Translations under genes and position numbers: made by a program | In this document: positions 56,532 through 64,000 of the stretch, piece by piece | Position numbering within the stretch: position 1 is the first letter of the stretch | Layout of the letters: each line of letters starts with the position of its first letter | Source of the DNA: Cellulomonas fimi | GTDB taxonomy: Bacteria > Actinomycetota > Actinomycetes > Actinomycetales > Cellulomonadaceae | Reading direction: 5' to 3' | Assembly (NCBI RefSeq): GCF_028583725.1 | Contig: NZ_CP110680.1 | Location: 3,782,001-3,846,000 of the forward strand | Length of the DNA: 64,000 bases | The notes under the pieces: model-generated | What the model saw: the letters and a program-made list of their open reading frames with translations, nothing else | The model's database searches: none | Told to the model about the DNA's origin: nothing

Positions 56532-59500
56532 TCAGCGCACGACGAGGATCCGCGGCGGCGCGAGCGACGCGTGGTAGGTGCCGTCGCCGCCGTACGTGAC
56601 CACCACGAGCGACGTGCGCGTGGACCGCGGGAGGTCGACGACGGCGTTCCCGTCGGCGTCGAGCGTGCCCGTCGCGGCCCGGCGGCCGTTGAGCCACACG
56701 GTCACCGTGCCCGTCGGCTCGCGCTCCGCGACGCCCTCGACCTGCACGTGCACCTGCTTCGGGTCGCCGCGGCCGACGGTCCAGTCCGTGCCGGCCGTCC
56801 GGACCTCGGGCACGACCTTGCCCACGGTGAGGCGCCGCTCGTCCGACGTCGACGCGGCGACGGGCGGGTCGGTGGACGCCGTGCCGCCGTAGACGGCGAC
56901 GACGGTGTGCCGGCCGGTGGCCAGGTCGGCGGGGAGGCGGACCTCCGCGACGGCCTGGTCGCGACCCCGGGGCGTGAGCGTGCCCGTCGCGACGGGCTCG
57001 CCGTCGACGCGGACCTCGACCGTGCCGGTCGGCGTGACGCCGTCGGCGCGGACCGTGACCTTCGCGGTCACCGGCCTGCCGAACGGTGCCGACGACGGGA
57101 GCCGGAGCGACGTCGTCGACGCGACCGGGGCCGTCGTCGGGACGCCCGCGACCTGCGCGAGCAGGTCCGCCGCCTCGCCCGCCGAGCCTGCCATGAGGAG
57201 GTGCTCGGCGTCGGCGGTGAGCGCGGCGGCGTCGGCGGGGGCGGTCCCGCCGGTGACCGCCGCCTGCGCGAGGTCGCGCAGGAGCGACACGACGAGCCCG
57301 GCGGCGGTGGCCGTCGTCCGGTCGGTGCCGTCGAGCGCCGCCGCCGCGTCGGCGAGCAGCGGGACCGCGGCGCCGTACGCGGCCGGGTCGAGCGTGCCGC
57401 CGTCCCACACGTCGGCGTCGAGCACGGCCTGCACGGCGTCACGTGCGTCGCCGGCGGGCAGGCTCTCGACGGCTGTGGTCAGGCGGTCGCGCTGCGCGTC
57501 CGTGCGCAGGCCCCAGCCGTACGCGTACAGCGGGTCGTACGCGTCGTCGCCGACGTTGACCGGGAGCTGGTCGGCCGACGCGGGCCACGTGACCGGGAGG
57601 CGGCCGGTGAACGGCTCGTCGCCGAACAGCACGTCCGCGACGCCCGCACCCTCCGAGCCCGGCAGCCACGACGCGACCAGCGCGTCGATGTCGTCGAGCC
57701 GGTCGGTCACGAGCTGCGGGCGGCCCGAGACGACGAGCACGACGCACTCGACCGCGGCGCACACGGTGTCGACCGCCGCCTGGTCGGCGGCCGACAGCGA
57801 CAGGCTCTTGCCGTTGTTGCCGACGTCGCCGACGCCCTCCGCGTAGGGCGTCTCGCCGACGACGACCACGCCGACCGTCGCGTCGCCGACGGGCGCGGAC
57901 GCGTCCTCGGAGTACGTCACGTGCGGGTCGACGACCTGGATCGCCTCGAGGATCGACGTGCCCGTCGTGGTGTCGCCCGAGCCGCCCTGCCACGAGACCG
58001 TCCAGCCGCCCATCTGGTGGCCGAGGTCGTCCGCGTTGGAGCCCGCGACGTACACGTGCGCGTCCTTCGCGAGCGGGAGGGCACCGTCGTTCTTGAGCAG
58101 CACCTGGCTGCGCGCCGCGGCCTCGCGGGCCACCGCACGGTGCTCGGCCGAGCCGAGGTCGGCGGTGTGGGTGCGGTCGGCGAACGGCTGCTCGAACAGC
58201 CCGAGGGCGACCTTCTGCGTGAGGATGCGGCGGACCGCGTCGTCGACGCGCTCCTCGCTCACCTGGCCGCTCTCGACGCTCGCGACCGTCGCGGTGATGA
58301 ACGCACCGAAGTTGTACGGCGCCATCGCCATGTCGAGCCCCGCGTTCACGGCCCGCGCCGCCTTGTCGGCGTACGTCCCGCCCGGGAGCTTGTCGATGCC
58401 CTCCCAGTCGGAGATCACGAACCCGTCGAAGCCGAGCTCGCCCTTGAGCAGGTCGGTGGTGAGGGCGCGGTTCTCGTGCATCCGGACCGGGTCGCCGCCG
58501 CCGACCGCGACGGCCGAGTACGACGGCATGATCGTCCCGACGCCCGCCTCGATCGCGGGCACGTACGGGTCGACGTGCAGGCGCCGCAGCTCGTCGAGCG
58601 ACGCGACGCGCGTGACGCCCTGGTCGATCGGGTACCCGTTGCCCGCGAGCTCCGGCACGTACGTGGTGCCGCCGTCGCCGACCCAGTGCTTCGCGGTCGC
58701 GAGCACCTTGCCGGGGCCGGACAGGTCCGTCGGGTCGTCGCCCTGCAGGCCCGTCGTCGCGGCCGCGGCCATCGCCGTCACCAGCGCCGGGTCCTCGCCG
58801 AACGACTCGTACGAGCGGCCCCAGCGCTCGTCGCGCGTCACGCACAGGCACGGCGCGAACGTCCACGGGACGCCCGTCGCGCGCACCTCCTGCGCCGTGA
58901 CCTGCTGCACGCGCTCGACGAGGCCCGCGTCGCGCGCCGCCCCCAGCCCCTCGTTGTGCGGGAAGATCGTCGCCCCGACCACGTTGTTGTGGCCGTGCAC
59001 GGCGTCGACGCCGTAGACGATCGGGATCTGCAGCCGGCTCGCGAGCGCCTCGCGCTGGAAGCCGTCGACCATGTCCGCCCAGCCCGCCGGGGTGTTGTCC
59101 TGCGGGACCGAGCCGCCGCCCGACAGCACCGACCCCAGACCGAGCGTCCCGATCTGCGTCGGCGACTGCAGGCCCAGCCGCTCGGCCTGCGTCATCTGGC
59201 CGACCTTCTCGGCGAGCGTCATGCGGCCGAGCAGGTCCTCGACGCGCTCCGCCGTGGGGCGGTCGGCGTCGAGGTAGGGCGCGCCGACCGCGTTGAGCAC
59301 GACGCGCGGGTTGCCGTCGACGGCGGCGCCTGTCGCCGTGAGCGTGAGAGTGAGAGCGCGGGCATCGTCCTGGTCCGCCGTCGCGTGCGTCGTGACCTCG
59401 ATCGTCTGCGTCGCGCCCGACGCGGTGCCCGCCGGGAACGTCAGCGTCCCGTCGGCCCCGTCGTAGTGCTCGCCCGCCGTCGCGGTGCCGTCGGTCGTCG

Positions 59501-61715
59501 TGTACGCGACCGTGACGTCCTCCGGCAGGGGAGCGCCGTCCGTCGTGGTGAGGACCACCGGAACCTGCGCGGTCTCGCCCGGGTCGACGAGGACGACGTC
59601 CTGCGCGGGAGTCACCTCGGCCGTCGGTGCGGGCACCGCCGAGCCGTAGAGCTGCACGTCGTCGACGGCCCAGGCCACCGGGTTCGCGGTGTTCGGCACG
59701 AACGTCAGCGCGTAGCCCCAGGCCGACGTGAGGTCGAGCGTGCCGTTGCGCGTCGCCTCGTCACCTGGCTGGTAGCCGCCGAGCGTGAACTGGTCGAACG
59801 GCAGCTCGACGAGCTTCCAGCGGCTGCCGTCGGGCGACCAGTTGTCCTTGAACGTCGTGGCCCACAGCTCGGAGTGCTCGCCGTCCGGGCCGCCGTCCTT
59901 GAGCTCGACCTTGATGTCGTCACCGGCCGTCGGCGACGCCGGGCGCGTGTCCTGCGACGCGTACCAGAGCAGCCGGATGCCGCGGAACGAGGACCAGTCC
60001 TGGGCCGCCGCCAGGTTCTGGCTGAAGCCGCCCCAGCCGCCCGACGGGATCAGGTAGTCGCCCGACAGGACGTGGTTGTCCGCCGGGCCACCCTCACGGT
60101 CCTGCTGCGTGACGTCGAGCGACACCTGCGCGCCCGCCGAACCCCACGTGAACAGGCCGACGGTCGTGCCCGGCTCGGCGATCGGGACGTCGCCCTCGGC
60201 GTCCTCGATCGTCGTCACCCGGTCGTAGAGGGCCACGTCGTCGAACTGCCACGCGCCTGCGCCCAGGTCCGTCAGCGTGACCGCGAAGCCCGCCGACGCC
60301 GTCGGGTCGAAGCGCGCGTCGCTGCCGGGGTCGTTCTTGAGCCGCAGGTTCGCGAACGCGACGCTCACCTGCCGCCAGCCCGCGGTGTCGTCGACCACGC
60401 GCTCCTCGAACAGCTGCCCGCCGCTCTTGAGCTCGTACCGAAGAAGCCCGCCGTCGCCCGTGCCGCGGAACCAGAACGTGAAGCCGTCGTGGTCCGACCA
60501 GTCGGTCGCGGCGATGTCGTGGGTGAAGCCGAACCAGTCGCCCGGCGCGGGTGTGCCACCGACCGTCGCGACCAGCACGTCGCCGCCGTCGGGCCGGTCG
60601 CCCGGCGCGGTCGTGAGCACCGGGGTGACTGGCGCGCTGATCCCCCACGTCGTGTAGCCCTGCGGGACGCCGTCCTCGTAGTCGTCGAGCACGGTCACCG
60701 CGCCGACGTCGGGCAGCGAGCCGTGCGGCGTGATGGTCAGCGTCGTCGTCGTGCGGCCGCCCAGGACCAGGCCGTCCGACGGGTCGCTCAGCGTGAGGAC
60801 GACGGTGCGGGCCGGGGCGAGCGGGCCGTGGTCGACCGTCGCGACGTCGACCGTCGCGCTCGTCTCGCCGGGGGCGAACGTGACGACCTGGTCGACGGCG
60901 GTGTAGTCGCCGCCCGGGCTCGCCGTGCCGCCGGTGCTGGTGACGCGGACTGTCGTCTCCGCGGCGGCGGGCGTGGCCAGGACCACCGGCACCTGCGCCG
61001 TCTGGCCCGCGGGCACCGTGGCCGTCGACGCGCCGAACGCGGCCGGGACCGCGTCGGACGTGCCGAACACCTCGACCGAGAACAGCGAGTAGCCGTACCA
61101 GTGCAGGACCGGCGCCTCCCAGTCGAAGCTCGTGCGCTCGTCCATCTGCACCCGCACGTAGCGCGCGTCGGCGGGCGCGCCCAGGACGACCTCGTCGGTG
61201 CCGCCGTCGCCCGCGGGCTCGGTGTGCACCGTCGTCCACGACGCCGGGTCGTCCGGCGCCGCCGTCGCGACCTGCACCTCGTACGCCGTCGCGTACGCCG
61301 CCTCCCACGCCAGCACGACCCGGTCGACCTGCGCCGTCGTGCCGAGGTCGACCTGCAGCCACGCGGTGAACTCGACGTCCTCGTCCGGGCCGTTGCCGCT
61401 CGCCCACCGCGTCGCGGGGTCGCCGTCGATCGCCGCCGACGCCGGGAACGTACCGTCGGCGTCTGCCTGCGACTGCGACGCCGTCGCCGTGCCGGTGTGC
61501 GCGAGGTCGCCGGGGGTCGCGGCGGCCGCCGCCGGGGACGCGGCCGCGGTGGCGGTCACCGTCGCGACGAGCGCGAGCGGTGCGGCCAGGGCCGCGGCCG
61601 CGAGCGCGGCCGTCAGCGGGGACCGTCGGGGGCCGGAGCGGGTGCCCGTCGTGGCGGCGCCGAGCGGGTGGGCGGGGGTCCTGCGGGTGCGCAGGGTCGG
61701 ACGGGCACGCAGCAC
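56532..61715 (-). CDS. Exported multidomain glycoside hydrolase family 3 enzyme
   Basis: A 1,727-residue secreted protein. Order by eye: signal peptide with a long n-region (to about 68); a discoidin-type galactose-binding domain (about 72-190, TATASQSQADADGTFPASAAIDGD); a Calx-beta-like domain (about 195-300); two CBM11-like jelly rolls (about 310-480 and 485-690, starting TVLDDYEDGVPQGYTTW and IEDAEGDVP); a second Calx-beta (about 700-800); the GH3 catalytic part (about 814-1400); a helical segment; and two Ig-like repeats (about 1535-1727). The catalytic nucleophile is Asp 1103 in DGFVISDWEGIDKLPGG, with KHWVGDGGT before it. It probably hydrolyses a beta-glucan or its oligosaccharides. GTG 61715 has an AAGGAG site five bases away. 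Confidence 0.92.
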   Translation of the reverse strand: MLRARPTLRTRRTPAHPLGAATTGTRSGPRRSPLTAALAAAALAAPLALVATVTATAAASPAAAAATPGDLAHTGTATASQSQADADGTFPASAAIDGDPATRWASGNGPDEDVEFTAWLQVDLGTTAQVDRVVLAWEAAYATAYEVQVATAAPDDPASWTTVHTEPAGDGGTDEVVLGAPADARYVRVQMDERTSFDWEAPVLHWYGYSLFSVEVFGTSDAVPAAFGASTATVPAGQTAQVPVVLATPAAAETTVRVTSTGGTASPGGDYTAVDQVVTFAPGETSATVDVATVDHGPLAPARTVVLTLSDPSDGLVLGGRTTTTLTITPHGSLPDVGAVTVLDDYEDGVPQGYTTWGISAPVTPVLTTAPGDRPDGGDVLVATVGGTPAPGDWFGFTHDIAATDWSDHDGFTFWFRGTGDGGLLRYELKSGGQLFEERVVDDTAGWRQVSVAFANLRLKNDPGSDARFDPTASAGFAVTLTDLGAGAWQFDDVALYDRVTTIEDAEGDVPIAEPGTTVGLFTWGSAGAQVSLDVTQQDREGGPADNHVLSGDYLIPSGGWGGFSQNLAAAQDWSSFRGIRLLWYASQDTRPASPTAGDDIKVELKDGGPDGEHSELWATTFKDNWSPDGSRWKLVELPFDQFTLGGYQPGDEATRNGTLDLTSAWGYALTFVPNTANPVAWAVDDVQLYGSAVPAPTAEVTPAQDVVLVDPGETAQVPVVLTTTDGAPLPEDVTVAYTTTDGTATAGEHYDGADGTLTFPAGTASGATQTIEVTTHATADQDDARALTLTLTATGAAVDGNPRVVLNAVGAPYLDADRPTAERVEDLLGRMTLAEKVGQMTQAERLGLQSPTQIGTLGLGSVLSGGGSVPQDNTPAGWADMVDGFQREALASRLQIPIVYGVDAVHGHNNVVGATIFPHNEGLGAARDAGLVERVQQVTAQEVRATGVPWTFAPCLCVTRDERWGRSYESFGEDPALVTAMAAAATTGLQGDDPTDLSGPGKVLATAKHWVGDGGTTYVPELAGNGYPIDQGVTRVASLDELRRLHVDPYVPAIEAGVGTIMPSYSAVAVGGGDPVRMHENRALTTDLLKGELGFDGFVISDWEGIDKLPGGTYADKAARAVNAGLDMAMAPYNFGAFITATVASVESGQVSEERVDDAVRRILTQKVALGLFEQPFADRTHTADLGSAEHRAVAREAAARSQVLLKNDGALPLAKDAHVYVAGSNADDLGHQMGGWTVSWQGGSGDTTTGTSILEAIQVVDPHVTYSEDASAPVGDATVGVVVVGETPYAEGVGDVGNNGKSLSLSAADQAAVDTVCAAVECVVLVVSGRPQLVTDRLDDIDALVASWLPGSEGAGVADVLFGDEPFTGRLPVTWPASADQLPVNVGDDAYDPLYAYGWGLRTDAQRDRLTTAVESLPAGDARDAVQAVLDADVWDGGTLDPAAYGAAVPLLADAAAALDGTDRTTATAAGLVVSLLRDLAQAAVTGGTAPADAAALTADAEHLLMAGSAGEAADLLAQVAGVPTTAPVASTTSLRLPSSAPFGRPVTAKVTVRADGVTPTGTVEVRVDGEPVATGTLTPRGRDQAVAEVRLPADLATGRHTVVAVYGGTASTDPPVAASTSDERRLTVGKVVPEVRTAGTDWTVGRGDPKQVHVQVEGVAEREPTGTVTVWLNGRRAATGTLDADGNAVVDLPRSTRTSLVVVTYGGDGTYHASLAPPRILVVR

Positions 61716-61841
61716 GGTCACTCCTTCGTGACACCACGGCCGGGCCCCTGACCGGCCGGACGCCGCGGCCCTTGCCGTCGGCGGGCTCCGTCGCCCGCCC
61801 GGCATCGCGAACGGCCGCGGCTGGGCTCAGTCGACCACAAA

Positions 61842-61861
61842 CACTTACAGGGCAGTAAGTG
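61842..61861. promoter_or_regulatory. Inverted repeat upstream of the GH3 gene, candidate operator
   Basis: CACTTAC-AGGGCA-GTAAGTG, a perfect 7-bp dyad with a six-base centre, 127 bp upstream of the GH3 start. It does not look like the GGGAGCGCTCCC-type LacI/CelR operators of Cellulomonas cellulase genes and is closer in form to TetR-class sites. Nothing else is recognisable in 61716-61912. Confidence 0.55.
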
Positions 61862-61912
61862 CAGAAGGTCACGATTCGGTCACGACGCCGGACGACCGCC
61901 CGGCGGCGACGG

Positions 61913-62968
61913 TCAGGCGGGGAGGACGCAGGTCGGGGACGGGAGGTCCAGCGTCGAGACGACCTCGCCCGACGCGTCCACGACCGCCAGACGGTGCGCG
62001 CGCTCCAGGGCGACGACCACCCACGGGCCGACGACGGCGAAGTGGCGCGGCCAGGACCCGCCGAGCGCGTGCGAGCGGCCCTCGGACAGCCGGCCGTCCG
62101 GCCCGATCGCGTACCGCGTGAGGACGTCGGCGCCCCGGACGGCGACGAGCAGCTCGTCGCCGTCGACGGCCAGGTGCGAGGGCAGCGCGCCGACCGGGTG
62201 GCGCACCGGCGCGGTGGGCTCCCGACCGTCGTCGGATGTCGCGGCGACGACCGCGGGGACGGTCTGCTTCGCGGTGCCGGTGGCCGTCTCGGGGTCCCAG
62301 GCCAGCACGTGGACCTGCACGTCGAGCTCGCCCGCGACGTACGCGGTGCGCCCGTCGGCGGCGAAGCCCACGTGCCGCGGACCGGTCCCCGGGGGCAGGG
62401 TCGCGGCGATCCCCTCGGGCTCGACTCCCCCGTCGACCACCCGGTACCGCCGCAGCTCGTCCGTCCCGAGGTCGGCCACGACCAGGTGCCGCCCGCCCGG
62501 CGCGAGCACGGCGAAGTGCGCGTGCGTCCCCTCCTGCCGGTCGGTCACCGGCCCGCTGCCCTCGTGCCCGAAGGTCGACGGCGCCGCGGCTGCCTCCGAC
62601 GGCTCGGCGGCGAGCACGCCCAGGTGGCCCGACCCGTAGTTCGCGACGGCGACCAGGCCGTCGACGTCGGTGGTGACGTGGCACGGGTAGGCGCCGCCGG
62701 ACGCGCGGCGCGACCGCTCGGTGAGCCCGCCGTCCGCGTCGACGTCGAGCGTCACGACCTCGCCGTCCTCGACCTCGAGGACCGCGTGCAGCGTGCGGCC
62801 GCCGGCGTCGGCCGCCACGAACGACGGCGACGGCAGCGTGACCAGGAGCGACGCGTCGTCGAGCGCACCGGTCGCGTCGTCGAGCGTCACCCGCCAGATG
62901 CCCTCGCCGAGCCCCACGGGGGTGCCGGCGCCTGCCTCGGGGTACGTGCCGATCCAGAGCTGGGTCAC
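61913..62968 (-). CDS. Lactonase-family beta-propeller (6-phosphogluconolactonase-like, YbhE type)
   Basis: A 351-residue seven-bladed propeller. It starts MTQLWIGTYPEAGAGTPVGLGEGIWRV and has repeated blade signatures such as [64 protein letters not shown] and TGPRHVGFAADGRTAYVAGELD. The pattern matches the lactonase family that includes YbhE/Pgl. The true lactone substrate is uncertain because the family also has non-enzymatic members. GTG 62968 lies eight bases after a TAGGCT box, so it is probably leaderless. Confidence 0.88.
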   Translation of the reverse strand: MTQLWIGTYPEAGAGTPVGLGEGIWRVTLDDATGALDDASLLVTLPSPSFVAADAGGRTLHAVLEVEDGEVVTLDVDADGGLTERSRRASGGAYPCHVTTDVDGLVAVANYGSGHLGVLAAEPSEAAAAPSTFGHEGSGPVTDRQEGTHAHFAVLAPGGRHLVVADLGTDELRRYRVVDGGVEPEGIAATLPPGTGPRHVGFAADGRTAYVAGELDVQVHVLAWDPETATGTAKQTVPAVVAATSDDGREPTAPVRHPVGALPSHLAVDGDELLVAVRGADVLTRYAIGPDGRLSEGRSHALGGSWPRHFAVVGPWVVVALERAHRLAVVDASGEVVSTLDLPSPTCVLPA

Positions 62969-63033
62969 GGCCGCCGAGCCTAGACCGCTCCCCCGCGGCG
63001 CACCCGGCGACGCCCGCCGCCGGGGACCGCGGG

Positions 63034-63429
63034 TCACGGCACGCAGGAGCAGTACGCGAGCGCGTACGCGGCCCAGCCCGTGACGACGCCCACGAGCGCG
63101 GCCGACCAGACGGCCCACCGGGGACGCCGCCGGGCGCGCTGCGCCGGCAGCCGCCACCACGCCCCGACCGCGAGCCCCGCGGCGACGACCGCGCCCGCCG
63201 CGACGGTGCCGACCGGGCTCAGGCTCCAGGCCCAGCGACCGAGCGCGACGACGCCGAGCAGGAGCAGGCACGCGGCGCCGGCGATCACGGCCAGGACGAG
63301 GAACTCCCCGACGATCCCGCCGATCCCGCGCGCGACCAGCGCCGGCAGGCTGCGGCGGAGGGGCGCGTCGGCGGCGTGCCGCCGTCCGGTCGGTGTCGGC
63401 TGCGGATCTCCGGTGACCTGCTCGGGCAC
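63034..63429 (-). CDS. Small membrane protein of unknown family
   Basis: A 131-residue protein with three hydrophobic segments near 40-63, 73-92 and 106-126. An amphipathic stretch RRSLPALVARGIGGIVGEF precedes the first, and the end is AYCSCVP. The family is not recognised. GTG 63429 has an AGGAGG site about eight bases upstream, and a TAGGCT box lies on the minus strand near 63463. It sits between the lactonase and the ROK gene on the same strand. Confidence 0.62.
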   Translation of the reverse strand: MPEQVTGDPQPTPTGRRHAADAPLRRSLPALVARGIGGIVGEFLVLAVIAGAACLLLLGVVALGRWAWSLSPVGTVAAGAVVAAGLAVGAWWRLPAQRARRRPRWAVWSAALVGVVTGWAAYALAYCSCVP

Positions 63430-63546
63430 GCGTCGGGCCTCCTGGGACGTCGTGCGACGCAGCCTAGGGCGGGACTCGTCGTGCGCGCAGGCACCCGGGC
63501 GGTCGGCCCTCGCACGTGGCGTCCGAGGCCGCGCCCGACGACCGGC

Positions 63547-64000
63547 TCAGACCGCGTCGGTGCCGTCGACGAGCCACGCGGACGGGTCGGCGACGACCCT
63601 CCGCAGGACCGTGAGGGCGGCACCGGTCATGGCGGCGTGGTCGCCGGCGCGCGCGACGTCCACGGTCGGCTCGGCCCAGGGCGCCCCGATGACGTGCCGG
63701 TGGAGAGCGGCGAGGACGGGCCCGCGCACGTGGTCGGCCAGCGACGCGTACGTGCCGCCGAGGACCACGTGACCGACGTCGACGAGGTTGACGACGTTGG
63801 CGAGCGCGGCGCCCAGCACCGCGCCGGCCGCGGCGAGCGCGTCGCGGACCCCAGGAGCGTCGGCGGCGGCCGCGGCGACGAGCGCGTCGAGGCCGTCGTG
63901 CGGGTCGAGGCCGGCGGCGCGCAGCAGCGCGTCCTGGCCGGCGACCTGCTCGAGCGTGCGGCCGTCACCGACGAGGGTGTGGCCGAGCTCGCCGGCCCAG
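63547..64000 (-). CDS. ROK-family protein, C-terminal part (cut by window edge)
   Basis: About 150 residues of the C-terminal half of a ROK protein. The frame enters from the right edge with WAGELGHTLVGDGRTLEQVAG, continues AAGAVLGAALANVVNLVDVGHVVLGGTYASLADHV, and ends WLVDGTDAV. The family includes sugar kinases and NagC/XylR-like repressors. The GE-x-GHT motif is present, but the CxCGxxGC zinc-binding cysteines that normally follow are absent: the loop reads GDGRTLEQ. The size of the missing N-terminus decides whether it is a kinase or a regulator with an HTH; the latter would be a plausible regulator for the nearby GH3 gene. Confidence 0.82.
   Translation of the reverse strand, partial: WAGELGHTLVGDGRTLEQVAGQDALLRAAGLDPHDGLDALVAAAAADAPGVRDALAAAGAVLGAALANVVNLVDVGHVVLGGTYASLADHVRGPVLAALHRHVIGAPWAEPTVDVARAGDHAAMTGAALTVLRRVVADPSAWLVDGTDAV

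Noticed and set aside
56412..61751. 1,779-codon plus-strand open frame opposite the GH3 gene
   Set aside because: It is an Arg/Gly/Ala-rich shadow of the GH3 coding strand with no domain. The minus-strand protein has clear motifs and a ribosome site.

Overview
The window reads as chromosomal DNA of a very GC-rich actinomycete, most likely Cellulomonas or a close relative. Several things point there: a mycothiol gene (mshA), a CarD regulator next to ispD-ispF, a SenX3-RegX3-type phosphate system, an MsiK-type sugar-transport ATPase, a large exported multidomain GH3 enzyme, and many genes that begin with GTG or ATG 6-8 bases after a TANNNT box (apparently leaderless). There is no rRNA, CRISPR array, IS element or integrase. 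One tRNA gene is present (Thr, anticodon TGT). The genus call is inference from gene content.

Layout. 1-1589: the 5' end of a contractile phage-tail-like (probably extracellular injection) operon that runs off the left edge. 1697-9016: housekeeping and stress genes: a SIMPL-domain protein, a membrane protein, a lone groEL under two tandem CIRCE operators, a GH15-like exported protein, cold-shock protein, LytR_C and DUF3263 proteins, and uracil-DNA glycosylase. 9023-14615: two separate SipW modules, each with a Ser/His signal peptidase and two or three small exported proteins. Four of the five exported proteins share a two-cysteine domain, and both modules have similar dyad sites upstream. 14842-16836: a divergent NarL-type two-component pair. 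16879-18967: an operator cluster, a small ORF, a LacI regulator and a flavin reductase. 19190-28116: tRNA-Thr, a DsbA-like protein, a Ser/Thr kinase, trehalose synthesis (otsA-otsB), a PQQ-type beta-propeller, and the msiK-like ATPase with a structured leader.

28300-32126: a DUF4032 protein, rlmB and cysS. 32230-36959: a tightly coupled TetR-MFS-PLP enzyme operon facing an aldonolactone-oxidase-like flavoprotein, with an inverted repeat between them. 37081-40502: a quinone-oxidoreductase-like protein, and a LysR/EamA divergent pair whose EamA end overlaps ispF. 40349-42232: carD-ispD-ispF. 42578-54108: phosphate homeostasis. pstSCAB, regX3 and senX3 lie on the minus strand and phoU on the plus strand, with PHO-box-like GTTCACC repeats at pstS, upstream of senX3 and upstream of phoU. 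Two small membrane/stress proteins and a MalT-like LuxR regulator are interspersed.

54223-64000: gpmA, mshA, a 1,727-residue exported GH3 enzyme with binding modules on both sides, a lactonase-like beta-propeller, a small membrane protein, and a ROK-family protein cut by the right edge. Most genes are metabolic or regulatory core. The accessory, less-described part is 9-15 kb (the SipW modules), with the tail-like operon at the left edge.
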